In this document: one piece after another, positions 23,442-30,557 of the stretch
Numbering within the stretch: the stretch's first letter is position 1
Layout of the letters: every line of letters starts with the position of its first letter
Assembly (NCBI GenBank): GCA_963837285.1
Contig: CAWIMS010000004.1
Span: 62,001 to 126,000 of the forward strand
DNA length: 64,000 bases
Source of the DNA: Planosporangium sp963837285
Lineage (GTDB): Bacteria; Actinomycetota; Actinomycetes; Mycobacteriales; Micromonosporaceae
Direction of reading: 5' to 3'
Made by a program: the position numbers and the translations under genes
The notes under the pieces: model-generated
The model's input: the letters and a program-made list of their open reading frames with translations, nothing else
Told to the model about the DNA's origin: nothing
Databases searched by the model: none

Positions 23442-24950
23442 ATGGCAGAGTCGGCGGCGTCACTACAGGTCCAGCAGCTCCTTGAGCTGCTGGCTGTGGT
23501 GACGTCGCTCTCCGACGAGAAGTCCGCCGTCCAGGGCGCGGTCGAGCGTGCCGCCCAGGCCCTGGAGGCCGAGGTCGCCGCCGTCGTTTTCGAAGACCAG
23601 GTCGCCGCTGCCATCGGGTTTCCGATCGGCACCGTGCCCAGCGCCGACCTGCTCGCCGTGGCCCGCCGCGAGCGGGACTGGCTGGAGGTCCCTGGCCTGG
23701 ACAAATGCCAGGCGGTGGCGGCCGCCTGGGGCGGCACCCACCCCGGCCACCTGATCATCGCCCGCTGGGGCGACGAGCCGTTCTCCGTCGAGGAGCGCAA
23801 CCTGGTCCGGGGGATGGCCCGGATGCTCGAACTGACCTTGACCATGATCCGCACGCTCCAGGCTGAGCACGAGATGCGCGAGAAGAGCGAGCGCCAGGCC
23901 GCCGAGAACGCGCAGCTCGCGAAGAAGCTCGACGAGCGGCGGCAGCTGCTGGAGCACCTGGCGATCATCCAGCGCGCCATCACCCGGCACGAGCCGTTGC
24001 AGCAGATCCTGGAGACCATCACCAACGCGGCGCAGGGCCTGCTCGGCGACGAGATCGTCGGCCTGTGGCTGCGCGACCCGGAGGACCCGGAGCGGGCCAA
24101 GCTGCGCTCGTCGGTCGGGCTCAGCGCGAAGCGGCTGCCCGGCGTCCTGCTCACCGAGGCGGGCGCGGCCGGCGAGGCGATGCGCCGCAACGAGGTCGTC
24201 GTGCTGCACGGGTACGCTCACGCCTCCCCGGTCATCCGTGAGCTGACCGGGGGCCGGCTGTGCGCCTCGATGGCGGCGCCGGTGCACGAGAGCGGCAACA
24301 TCTCCGGCGGCCTGCTGGTCGCGTCGTACCGGTCGGACCGGGAGTACACCGAAAGCGACAAGGAGACGCTGGCCACCTTCGCCCAGAACGTCAGCCTCGC
24401 GCTCACCGACGACCACACGCTGCGCAATCTGAGCCTTGCCGTCCACGACGCGCTCACCGGCCTGGCCGGTCGCGGGCTGTTCCTGGAGAAGATGACCGAG
24501 CACCTGGTCGCCGCCAAGGACGCCGCGCTGCTGTTCATCGACCTCGATCGGTTCAAGGGGATCAACGACTCGCTCGGTCACGCGGCCGGTGACCAGTTGC
24601 TGATCATCGCCGCCGACCGGATCAAGTCACAGCTTCGCTCCACCGACGTGGCCGGCCGGTTCGGCGGCGACGAGTTCGCGGTCGTCCTGTGCGACATCTC
24701 GTGCGAGTCGGAGGCGGTCGCGGTCGCCGAGCGGATCATCCGTGCGCTCGGCGAGCCGATGCTCATCGCCGGCCGCAAGCTCGCCGTCAACGCGAGCATC
24801 GGCATCGCGCTGAGCGCACTGGGCGCGCGCGACCCGGCCGACCTGATGCGCCGCGCCGACATCGCGATGTACCAGGCCAAGCGCAACGGTCGGGCCCGGT
24901 ACGAGATCTTCGCCGGCGAGATGCTCCTCGACTTCGCCGAAGGCGCCTGA
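23442..24950 (+). CDS. GAF-GGDEF diguanylate cyclase
   Basis: A 502-residue cytoplasmic protein. The N-terminal region (1-130) is GAF-like; a coiled coil (about 140-185, EMREKSERQAAENAQLAKKL) leads to a GAF domain (190-320) and a GGDEF domain (335-500). The active-site motif FGGDEFAVVL is intact, with LFIDLDRFKGINDSLGH before it, so synthesis of c-di-GMP is expected. There is no EAL domain. It is co-transcribed with the FIST gene. The stop is followed 7 bp later by repeat B2. Confidence 0.93.
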   Translation: MAESAASLQVQQLLELLAVVTSLSDEKSAVQGAVERAAQALEAEVAAVVFEDQVAAAIGFPIGTVPSADLLAVARRERDWLEVPGLDKCQAVAAAWGGTHPGHLIIARWGDEPFSVEERNLVRGMARMLELTLTMIRTLQAEHEMREKSERQAAENAQLAKKLDERRQLLEHLAIIQRAITRHEPLQQILETITNAAQGLLGDEIVGLWLRDPEDPERAKLRSSVGLSAKRLPGVLLTEAGAAGEAMRRNEVVVLHGYAHASPVIRELTGGRLCASMAAPVHESGNISGGLLVASYRSDREYTESDKETLATFAQNVSLALTDDHTLRNLSLAVHDALTGLAGRGLFLEKMTEHLVAAKDAALLFIDLDRFKGINDSLGHAAGDQLLIIAADRIKSQLRSTDVAGRFGGDEFAVVLCDISCESEAVAVAERIIRALGEPMLIAGRKLAVNASIGIALSALGARDPADLMRRADIAMYQAKRNGRARYEIFAGEMLLDFAEGA

Positions 24951-24957
24951 AGATCGT

Positions 24958-25020
24958 CACAACTTCCCGGAAATAGTGGCCTCCGGTACCCGCTGAGGCC
25001 ACTATTTCCGGAAAGTTGTG
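24958..25020. repeat. Palindromic repeat family B, copy 2
   Basis: 26-bp arms at 24958-24983 and 24995-25020 have one mismatch and extend into a CCTC/GAGG outer stem around an 11-nt spacer. The copy lies between convergent genes (GGDEF and the acyl-CoA-dehydrogenase-like gene). Its right arm is continuous with the tandem array below. Confidence 0.92.
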
Positions 25021-25145
25021 CCGATCAAGCGGGCCGCTTTGTTCCGGAAGTTGTGCCGATCAAGCGGGCCGCTTTGTTCCGGAAGTTGTGCCGATCAAGC
25101 GGGCCGCTAGTTCCGGGAAGTTGTGCCGATCAAGCGGGCCGCTAG
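25005..25145. repeat. 35-bp tandem array, 4 units, derived from a family B arm
   Basis: Four head-to-tail units of about 35 bp each begin TTCCGGAAGTTGTGCCGATC and continue AAGCGGGCCGCT, followed by TTG or AG. The unit is the right arm of repeat B2 plus its flank. Units 1-2 end in TTTG and units 3-4 in AG. The array runs into the 3' end of the acyl-CoA-dehydrogenase-like gene. Confidence 0.88.
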
Positions 25146-26054
25146 TGCGGTCCGGATCGCTGGGCGGGAGCCGAAGACCAGCAGGAACGTCGCCTCGCGG
25201 ACCAGTCGCTGGGCGTGCTCGCCGGCGAGTACCGCCCGGCTGCCGGTCGTCACGGTCAGCGCGGCGGCCGCCCGTAGCGCCAGCTCCGCGGCGACCGCGC
25301 GAGCCGCGGGGACGTCCACCCCGGAGTCCAGCGCCGCCCGGGCCGCGGCCAGCTCCGCGTCGAGCCGGCCGGGCCCCATCAACCGGCAGCACCGGGCCGC
25401 CACGCCGAGCGCGAGTGATCCGTTGCGGCGCAGCCCGGCGGCGTCCCGGGCCGGCCAGTCGGCGAGCGGCATCGTGCCGGTGACCCGCTCGTCGGGGACG
25501 AGGTATCCGGCGAAGCGCAGGTGGACGGTCCGGCTGGCCTGGACCGCCACGAGGTCGAGCGGGGTCACCGACACAGCGGGGCCGGCCACGGCGTCGAGCA
25601 GCGTGAACACGATCGTGTCGCCGTCCCGGGCAGCCACGTACAGCGTGTCGATCATGTCCCAGCCGGTCACCCAGGGCGCCTCGCCGTCCAGCAGGTAACC
25701 GCCGTCGACCCGGCGCGCCCGGAGCGGCCGAGGGCCGGGCCAGACGCCGGCCAGGCTCACGCCGGCCCGTCGCTGTCCGCGTCGCAGCGGCTCAGCCCAC
25801 TTATCGGGTACCCCCGGAGTGGCGCTACCCACCGCAGCCCGCACCGCGCCGTGGTGCTGGAGCCAGACGAACGTCGTGGCCAGGCACCCGCTCGCGAGCG
25901 TCTCCACGATCCGGTCGTCCGCATCGGTCAGGCCGTAGAAGCCCTCGTCGGCGAGCAGATCGAGCTGGCTGCGCGGCACCCGGTCGGCGCGGTCGACCTC
26001 GGCCGCCGCCGGGAACAGGACGTCGTCGGAAATCTCGATGGCGCGCTCCAACAC
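25107..26054 (-). CDS. Acyl-CoA dehydrogenase-like protein, short
   Basis: A 315-residue protein related to acyl-CoA dehydrogenases: N-terminal helices (DDVLFPAAAEVDRADRVPRS), a middle beta-domain (GGYLLDGEAPWVTGWDMIDT) and C-terminal helices. Full-length family members have about 380-400 residues, and the usual FAD and catalytic-Glu helices are shortened here, so activity is uncertain. The C-terminus ARLIGTTSRN is encoded by the family B tandem array. GTG start. The gene is divergent from a TetR gene across two operator-like palindromes, so it is probably a target of that repressor. Confidence 0.7.
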   Translation of the reverse strand: MLERAIEISDDVLFPAAAEVDRADRVPRSQLDLLADEGFYGLTDADDRIVETLASGCLATTFVWLQHHGAVRAAVGSATPGVPDKWAEPLRRGQRRAGVSLAGVWPGPRPLRARRVDGGYLLDGEAPWVTGWDMIDTLYVAARDGDTIVFTLLDAVAGPAVSVTPLDLVAVQASRTVHLRFAGYLVPDERVTGTMPLADWPARDAAGLRRNGSLALGVAARCCRLMGPGRLDAELAAARAALDSGVDVPAARAVAAELALRAAAALTVTTGSRAVLAGEHAQRLVREATFLLVFGSRPAIRTALAARLIGTTSRN

Positions 26055-26072
26055 GAACTCAACCCTAGTGGG

Positions 26073-26116
26073 TTTACTTCGAAGTAAAGCCTGGATACTC
26101 TTTACTCCGAAGTCAA
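26073..26116. promoter_or_regulatory. Two TetR-type operator palindromes between divergent genes
   Basis: A perfect 16-bp palindrome TTTACTTCGAAGTAAA (26073-26088) and a related imperfect copy TTTACTCCGAAGTCAA (26101-26116) have centres 28 bp apart. They sit in the 68-bp gap between the acyl-CoA-dehydrogenase-like gene and the TetR gene, as expected for autoregulation plus control of the divergent gene. Confidence 0.8.
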
Positions 26117-26122
26117 CCTTGG

Positions 26123-26689
26123 ATGGTGAAGTCGATGGCCTCCCGTCGCGAGCAGACCACCACGCGCATCCTCGACGGGGCGGCCGCCGCGTTCGCCAAG
26201 GGCGGCTACGCGGCGACCTCGATGGAGGAGATCGCCGCCGCCGCCGGGGTCAGCAAGCTGCTGCTCTACCGGGACTTCGCCGGCAAGCGGGAGCTTTACC
26301 AGGCGGTGCTCGACCGCACGTCGGGCTGGCTGAAGGAGCGGGTGCCGCGGGAGGCGAGCAACGAGTCGCTGGCCGAGCTGCTCGCCGCGGCCCGACGCGA
26401 CCCCGACGGGTTCACGCTGCTGTTCCGGCACGCCGCCCGGGAGCCCGAGTTCGCGGCGTACGCGCAGGAGCTGGCCGACTTCTCCGAGCGCGGATCGGCC
26501 GAGCTGCTGCGCGACATCGAGCCCGACCCGGTGCTGCGGCGGTGGGCGGCGCAGGTGACCGTGCACAACACGTACCAAATGATCATTGCCTGGCTGGAGC
26601 ACGGTGACCCGGCGCGGGACACCGAGATCCTGGAGCGGATCCGGGAGTCCAACCGGGCCGTGGTCGGTGGCTATCGGAGGCCGCGATGA
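26123..26689 (+). CDS. TetR-family transcriptional repressor
   Basis: A 188-residue TetR regulator. The N-terminal HTH (residues about 10-55) reads TTRILDGAAAAFAKGGYAAT, SMEEIAAAAGVSKLLLYRDF and KRELYQAV; the C-terminal helical domain binds an unknown ligand. ATG at 26123, or at 26135 giving MASRREQT, are both possible. It overlaps the MFS exporter gene by 4 bp (ATGA). It most likely represses itself, the exporter and the divergent acyl-CoA-dehydrogenase-like gene through the palindromes at 26073-26116. Confidence 0.93.
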   Translation: MVKSMASRREQTTTRILDGAAAAFAKGGYAATSMEEIAAAAGVSKLLLYRDFAGKRELYQAVLDRTSGWLKERVPREASNESLAELLAAARRDPDGFTLLFRHAAREPEFAAYAQELADFSERGSAELLRDIEPDPVLRRWAAQVTVHNTYQMIIAWLEHGDPARDTEILERIRESNRAVVGGYRRPR

Positions 26690-28077
26690 CCGCAACCCTG
26701 ACGCGGCAGCCCACCCGGCTCCCGCCGCTCGTGCTGCTCGCCCTGCTCGCCGGCCCGCTACTGTCCATGGTGGACGGCAACGTGGTCAACGTCGCCGTCC
26801 CGGACATCGTCCGTGAGCTGCACACCACCCTGACGAGCGTGCAGTGGGTGGTCTCCGGCTACCTGCTCGCGCTGGCCGCCACGTTGCCGGCGACGTCGTG
26901 GCTGGCCAAGCGGTTCGGCACCACGAGGGTGTACGCGGTGAGTCTGGCCGCGTTCACGGTCGCCTCGCTGGCGTGCAGCCTCGCGGTGAACGTGCCGGAG
27001 CTGATCGCCTTCCGCGTGGTGCAGGGGATGGCGGCGGCGCCGCTGGTGCCGCTCGCGATGAACCTGATCTTCGGGTCGGGCACGGACACCGACCGGTTCC
27101 CGGTCTCCGCCGGGCTGGTGCTGTTTCTCGGCCCGGCGCTCGGCCCGACCGTCGGCGGGCTGCTGGTGACCGCCTGGCGCTGGCCGTTGATCTTCCTGGT
27201 CAACGTGCCGATCGGGATCGCCGCCCTGGCCGCGCTGCCGAGCCTGCGCCGGCACGGCATCACGTCCACGGCCGACCGGGCAGCCCGGTTCGACCCGCTC
27301 GGCCTCGCCCTGCTGTCGGCCGGGCTGACCCTCGCGCTGTACGGGACGAGCCAGGGCCCGGCGCACGGCTGGCTCTCCGTCCGCTCGCTGCCGTACTGGC
27401 TGGCCGGTCTCGTTCTGGTCGCCGGGTACACGGGGTGGGCGCTGCGCCGGCCGTCCCCGGCCGTCGACCTCCGGCTCCTGCGCCGGGGCCAGTCCGCGCT
27501 CGCGGTCTGGCTGTGCGTGCTCACCTCGGTGGCGTTGTTCTCGGTACTGTTCCTGCTGCCCATCCTGGTGCAGGACGTGCAACGGCACGGCGCGCTCGCC
27601 AGCGGCCTGGTCCTGCTGCCGCAGGGCATCGTGATGGGCCTGTCCACCCGGCTCGGCGGGTCGCGCCCCGGTATCCTTCTCGGGCTCGCGGCGATCGTGA
27701 TCACCACCGCGCTGCTCCTGCTGGTCACCGTGGACACTCCACTATGGATAACCGCGCTGATCCTGGCCGGCCGTGGACTCGGCCTCGGCCTGGTGATCCA
27801 GCCGCTGCTCACCGGTCTGGTGGAGGGGCTGCCGCCGGACGAGCTGGCCGACGCCAACACGCTGTTCAACGTGGGGCAGCGGCTCGGCGGGTCGGTCGGG
27901 GTGAGCCTGCTGGCCACGTACTTCTCGCTGCGGGCGACGGCGCAGGCCTCGGCGCTGGCCGCTTTCCACGACACAATCGCGATCGCCGTCGGGTTGGGCA
28001 TGCTCGCGCTCCTGTTCGCACTACTGCTGACCAATGGGCGTCGATCTAGGACGAATGGTGGGACGGAACCGGCATAA
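26686..28077 (+). CDS. DHA2-family MFS multidrug exporter
   Basis: A 463-residue, 14-helix major-facilitator exporter (proton/drug antiporter). Family motifs are LLSMVDGNVVNVAVPDI in helix 1, LAKRFGTTRVYAVSL in the loop 2-3 region, and the helix-5 antiporter motif GPALGPTVGGLL. It is coupled to the TetR gene. The normal end of the protein is near LLLTNG; the last residues RRSRTNGGTEPA are encoded by repeat A3, and the stop codon lies in its loop. Confidence 0.93.
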   Translation: MTATLTRQPTRLPPLVLLALLAGPLLSMVDGNVVNVAVPDIVRELHTTLTSVQWVVSGYLLALAATLPATSWLAKRFGTTRVYAVSLAAFTVASLACSLAVNVPELIAFRVVQGMAAAPLVPLAMNLIFGSGTDTDRFPVSAGLVLFLGPALGPTVGGLLVTAWRWPLIFLVNVPIGIAALAALPSLRRHGITSTADRAARFDPLGLALLSAGLTLALYGTSQGPAHGWLSVRSLPYWLAGLVLVAGYTGWALRRPSPAVDLRLLRRGQSALAVWLCVLTSVALFSVLFLLPILVQDVQRHGALASGLVLLPQGIVMGLSTRLGGSRPGILLGLAAIVITTALLLLVTVDTPLWITALILAGRGLGLGLVIQPLLTGLVEGLPPDELADANTLFNVGQRLGGSVGVSLLATYFSLRATAQASALAAFHDTIAIAVGLGMLALLFALLLTNGRRSRTNGGTEPA

Positions 28078-28103
28078 CGGCCACCACTCGTCCTAGATCG
28101 ACG
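28039..28103. repeat. Palindromic repeat family A, copy 3
   Basis: 23-bp arms at 28039-28061 and 28081-28103 have one mismatch. The copy lies between the convergent MFS and GH95-like genes. The MFS stop codon (28075-28077) is inside the spacer, so the left arm is translated. Confidence 0.93.
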
Positions 28104-28106
28104 AGG

Positions 28107-30440
28107 TTAGGGGAGGCCCCAGGGCGGGGCGGGGGCGTTCAGCGGGACTGGGGCGACTGTCAGGTCGGGGCGGGGGGCCTGCGGGTAGACGAGGATCTCC
28201 TGGGTCTTGCGGAGTTCGATCTCTACGTCGCCGTCGGGGAGTTGGTGCCAGCGCGGTTCCCGGCCGCTCCGGTCGCGCACCGTCAACCGCCCCGCGATGC
28301 CGGTCCGCAGCCGCAGCGGCGCGCCGGCCTCGGAGAGCACCCGGACCCACTGCGTGGCGCCGCCCCGGCGCACCGCGCTGACCAGGAACGCGCCCTGGGT
28401 ACGGAAGTCGTGCAGCGTCACGTCGGCCCACGCGGCCGGGACGGCGGGGAAGATCCGGATCACGTCACCCCAGCTCTGGCACAGCATGTCGTGCAGGGAC
28501 TGGGCGGCCGACAGCGGCGTCTCGATGACCGGGCCGGACTCCTTGTACATGGTGTTGGGCAGGATGTAGAGCCGGAGCAGTTCACTGAGGTAGAAGGCGG
28601 CGTCGTCACCGCGCAGCGCCTGGGCCGAGATCGACGCGGCGCCGGTGTAGCTGTACCCCTGGAGTGCGCCCTGGAAGCTGATCCAGTGCTTGAGCGAGGT
28701 GTCGATCAGCGCGCGGTGCTCCGGCTGCTCCCAGGTGATCTCGTACAGCGGATACACCATCAGCATGTGCGAGTAGTGCCGGTGCGACTTCGCGAACGGT
28801 ACCCCCGCGCCGATCATGAAACCGTTCCCGTCGACCGGGTAGTCGACGAGCTTGGCCAGGATGTCCTGCCAGACCGGGACGAGTGGATCGTCGACCCGCA
28901 GGATCCGGGCCGACTCGATCAGCGTGGCGCAGCCCCAGCGGATCAGCGCCAGGTCGTAGTTGGTGTCCGGCGCGTCCACCCCGTACTCGGGGGAGAACGT
29001 CGGGGGCAGGTGCAGGCGACCGTCGGTGCCGACCGACAGGAAGTGCCGGTAGTAGTTGATCGTGCGCTTGACCATCGGGTACACGACGTTGCGCAGGATC
29101 GACTCGTCCATCGTGTGCCGGTAGGACAGCCACACGTTGTGCAGCGCCCAGGTGAGGTCGCCGGTCTCGGGTACCGGCGGGTCCTGGCCCGGGACGCCGA
29201 CCGGGAACCCGGCGTTACCGGCGGCCGGCCCGTTGTACAGGGTCATGTCGGTGGTCCGCGGGATCCCGGCCGAGTCGTACCGGTACTGCGGCCCGACCTG
29301 GTCGATCAGGTTCTGCCGGTACTCGTCGATGGCCCGGGTCACCGCGTCGAGTTCGAGGTGGTTGGAGCCGTGGATCAGCCAGTACTCGAGCTGGACGTTG
29401 AGGTTCCACCAGGTCGCCGGCCAGGGCGTCGGCTCCAACCAGGGCCCGCTGGTGGCCATCGCGGGGGCTTCCCGGCGCGCGGCCGACGCGACCTTGTAGA
29501 GCTGGATCCAGTAGAAGGTCTGTAGCCGGGCGTCCGGAATGGAGAGGAAGCTCTTGCGGTAGTAGTCGTGCCACCATTCGCGGTGGTCGATCTGGAACAC
29601 GTACCCGGGGATGGCCGACGACCACAGCACGTTCCGGTACGCCCGTTCGGTGGCCCGCTTGTCCGGGTGCGACCAGGCCACCGCGACGTAGAGGGTACGC
29701 ACGAGACCACGGGTCACCTCGCGCCACGCGGTCGCGTGCTCGCCACCGGCCAGCATCGGCTGCGTGATGATCTCGGTGTCGTCGCGGCGGACGACGGTCG
29801 GGGCCGGGTTCGGGATGTAGCCGGTCGGCGGTGGCTTCTTCCACACCGGGTCGGCGCGCGGGCTGACCGCCACCGCCGGGTGGAACACCCACCGGAAGTC
29901 GCGCTCACCGCCGGTCGGGGTCACGTCGAACATCAGGATCGACCGGTTGGTGTGCACGAACCCGCGCAGCTTGAGGCTGCCGACGCTGGTCGTGACCGTG
30001 CCACGCAGCTCGGCGTTCCACAGGTCGAGGCGCCAGTCGATCGCGGTGATCGTGCCGACCGGTTCCAGGGTCAGGTACCCGATCGGCAGCCGGGCCAGGC
30101 CGAACAGCGACCCGTACTCGGGGCGGTGGTCCTGCACCTGGCTGTGCTGGACGTTGAAGCGGATGGCGTTCGCGCCGGGCTCGGCGTAGATGCCGGAGCC
30201 GAGGAAGCCGTTGCCCAGGAACGGCCCCTCGTACCAGGCGGTGGGCAGCTTCTTCCAGATCAGGTCGGCGGCGCCGAGGAAGTCGGCCCAGGGCACCCGG
30301 TCGGCAATCCAGCCGTGGTGGTGGTCCTGGTCGTGCTCGCCGCCGGGGGAGGCGGCGAGCGCGGGTGCCGCCGGAAGCGCGGACGCGGCAGCTCCGGCTA
30401 CCGCGCTTCCGAGTACCGTCCGGCGGGTTATCTCGGTCAT
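28107..30440 (-). CDS. Secreted GH95-like glycoside hydrolase (paralogue 1)
   Basis: A 777-residue exported enzyme. The N-terminus MTEITRRTVLGSAVAGAAAS is a twin-arginine signal; the ATG at 30440 places it correctly. The mature protein has an N-terminal beta-domain (WYEGPFLGNGFLGSGIYAEP), an (alpha/alpha)6 catalytic domain (LPPTFSPEYGVD, SHRHYSHMLMVYPLYEI, ETPLSAAQSLHDMLCQSWGD) and a C-terminal beta-domain. The layout and SPEYG / RHYSHL / LLxSWGD-type blocks resemble GH95 alpha-L-fucosidases/galactosidases. Exact specificity is unknown. The gene at 30555-33227 is its paralogue and shares a 169-bp nearly identical tract. Confidence 0.8.
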   Translation of the reverse strand: MTEITRRTVLGSAVAGAAASALPAAPALAASPGGEHDQDHHHGWIADRVPWADFLGAADLIWKKLPTAWYEGPFLGNGFLGSGIYAEPGANAIRFNVQHSQVQDHRPEYGSLFGLARLPIGYLTLEPVGTITAIDWRLDLWNAELRGTVTTSVGSLKLRGFVHTNRSILMFDVTPTGGERDFRWVFHPAVAVSPRADPVWKKPPPTGYIPNPAPTVVRRDDTEIITQPMLAGGEHATAWREVTRGLVRTLYVAVAWSHPDKRATERAYRNVLWSSAIPGYVFQIDHREWWHDYYRKSFLSIPDARLQTFYWIQLYKVASAARREAPAMATSGPWLEPTPWPATWWNLNVQLEYWLIHGSNHLELDAVTRAIDEYRQNLIDQVGPQYRYDSAGIPRTTDMTLYNGPAAGNAGFPVGVPGQDPPVPETGDLTWALHNVWLSYRHTMDESILRNVVYPMVKRTINYYRHFLSVGTDGRLHLPPTFSPEYGVDAPDTNYDLALIRWGCATLIESARILRVDDPLVPVWQDILAKLVDYPVDGNGFMIGAGVPFAKSHRHYSHMLMVYPLYEITWEQPEHRALIDTSLKHWISFQGALQGYSYTGAASISAQALRGDDAAFYLSELLRLYILPNTMYKESGPVIETPLSAAQSLHDMLCQSWGDVIRIFPAVPAAWADVTLHDFRTQGAFLVSAVRRGGATQWVRVLSEAGAPLRLRTGIAGRLTVRDRSGREPRWHQLPDGDVEIELRKTQEILVYPQAPRPDLTVAPVPLNAPAPPWGLP

Positions 30441-30480
30441 CGGGTTACCTCGATTCAAGATCGGCGCCCGAAGGGCGCCT

Positions 30481-30557
30481 TGATCGGCACAACTTCCGGC
30501 AAGTTGTTGCCTCAGCCCGGCTCTGAGGGCACAACTTCCGGGAAGTTGTGCCGATCA
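30481..30557. repeat. Palindromic repeat family B, copy 3
   Basis: 35-bp arms at 30481-30515 and 30523-30557 have several mismatches. The right arm keeps the full core and its end contains the stop codon of the gene at 30555-33227. It separates the two minus-strand GH95-like genes. Confidence 0.88.

Noticed and set aside
25005..25145. Possible CRISPR array
   Set aside because: The 35-bp units are directly adjacent with no spacers, and there are no cas genes. It is a tandem duplication of a palindrome arm.
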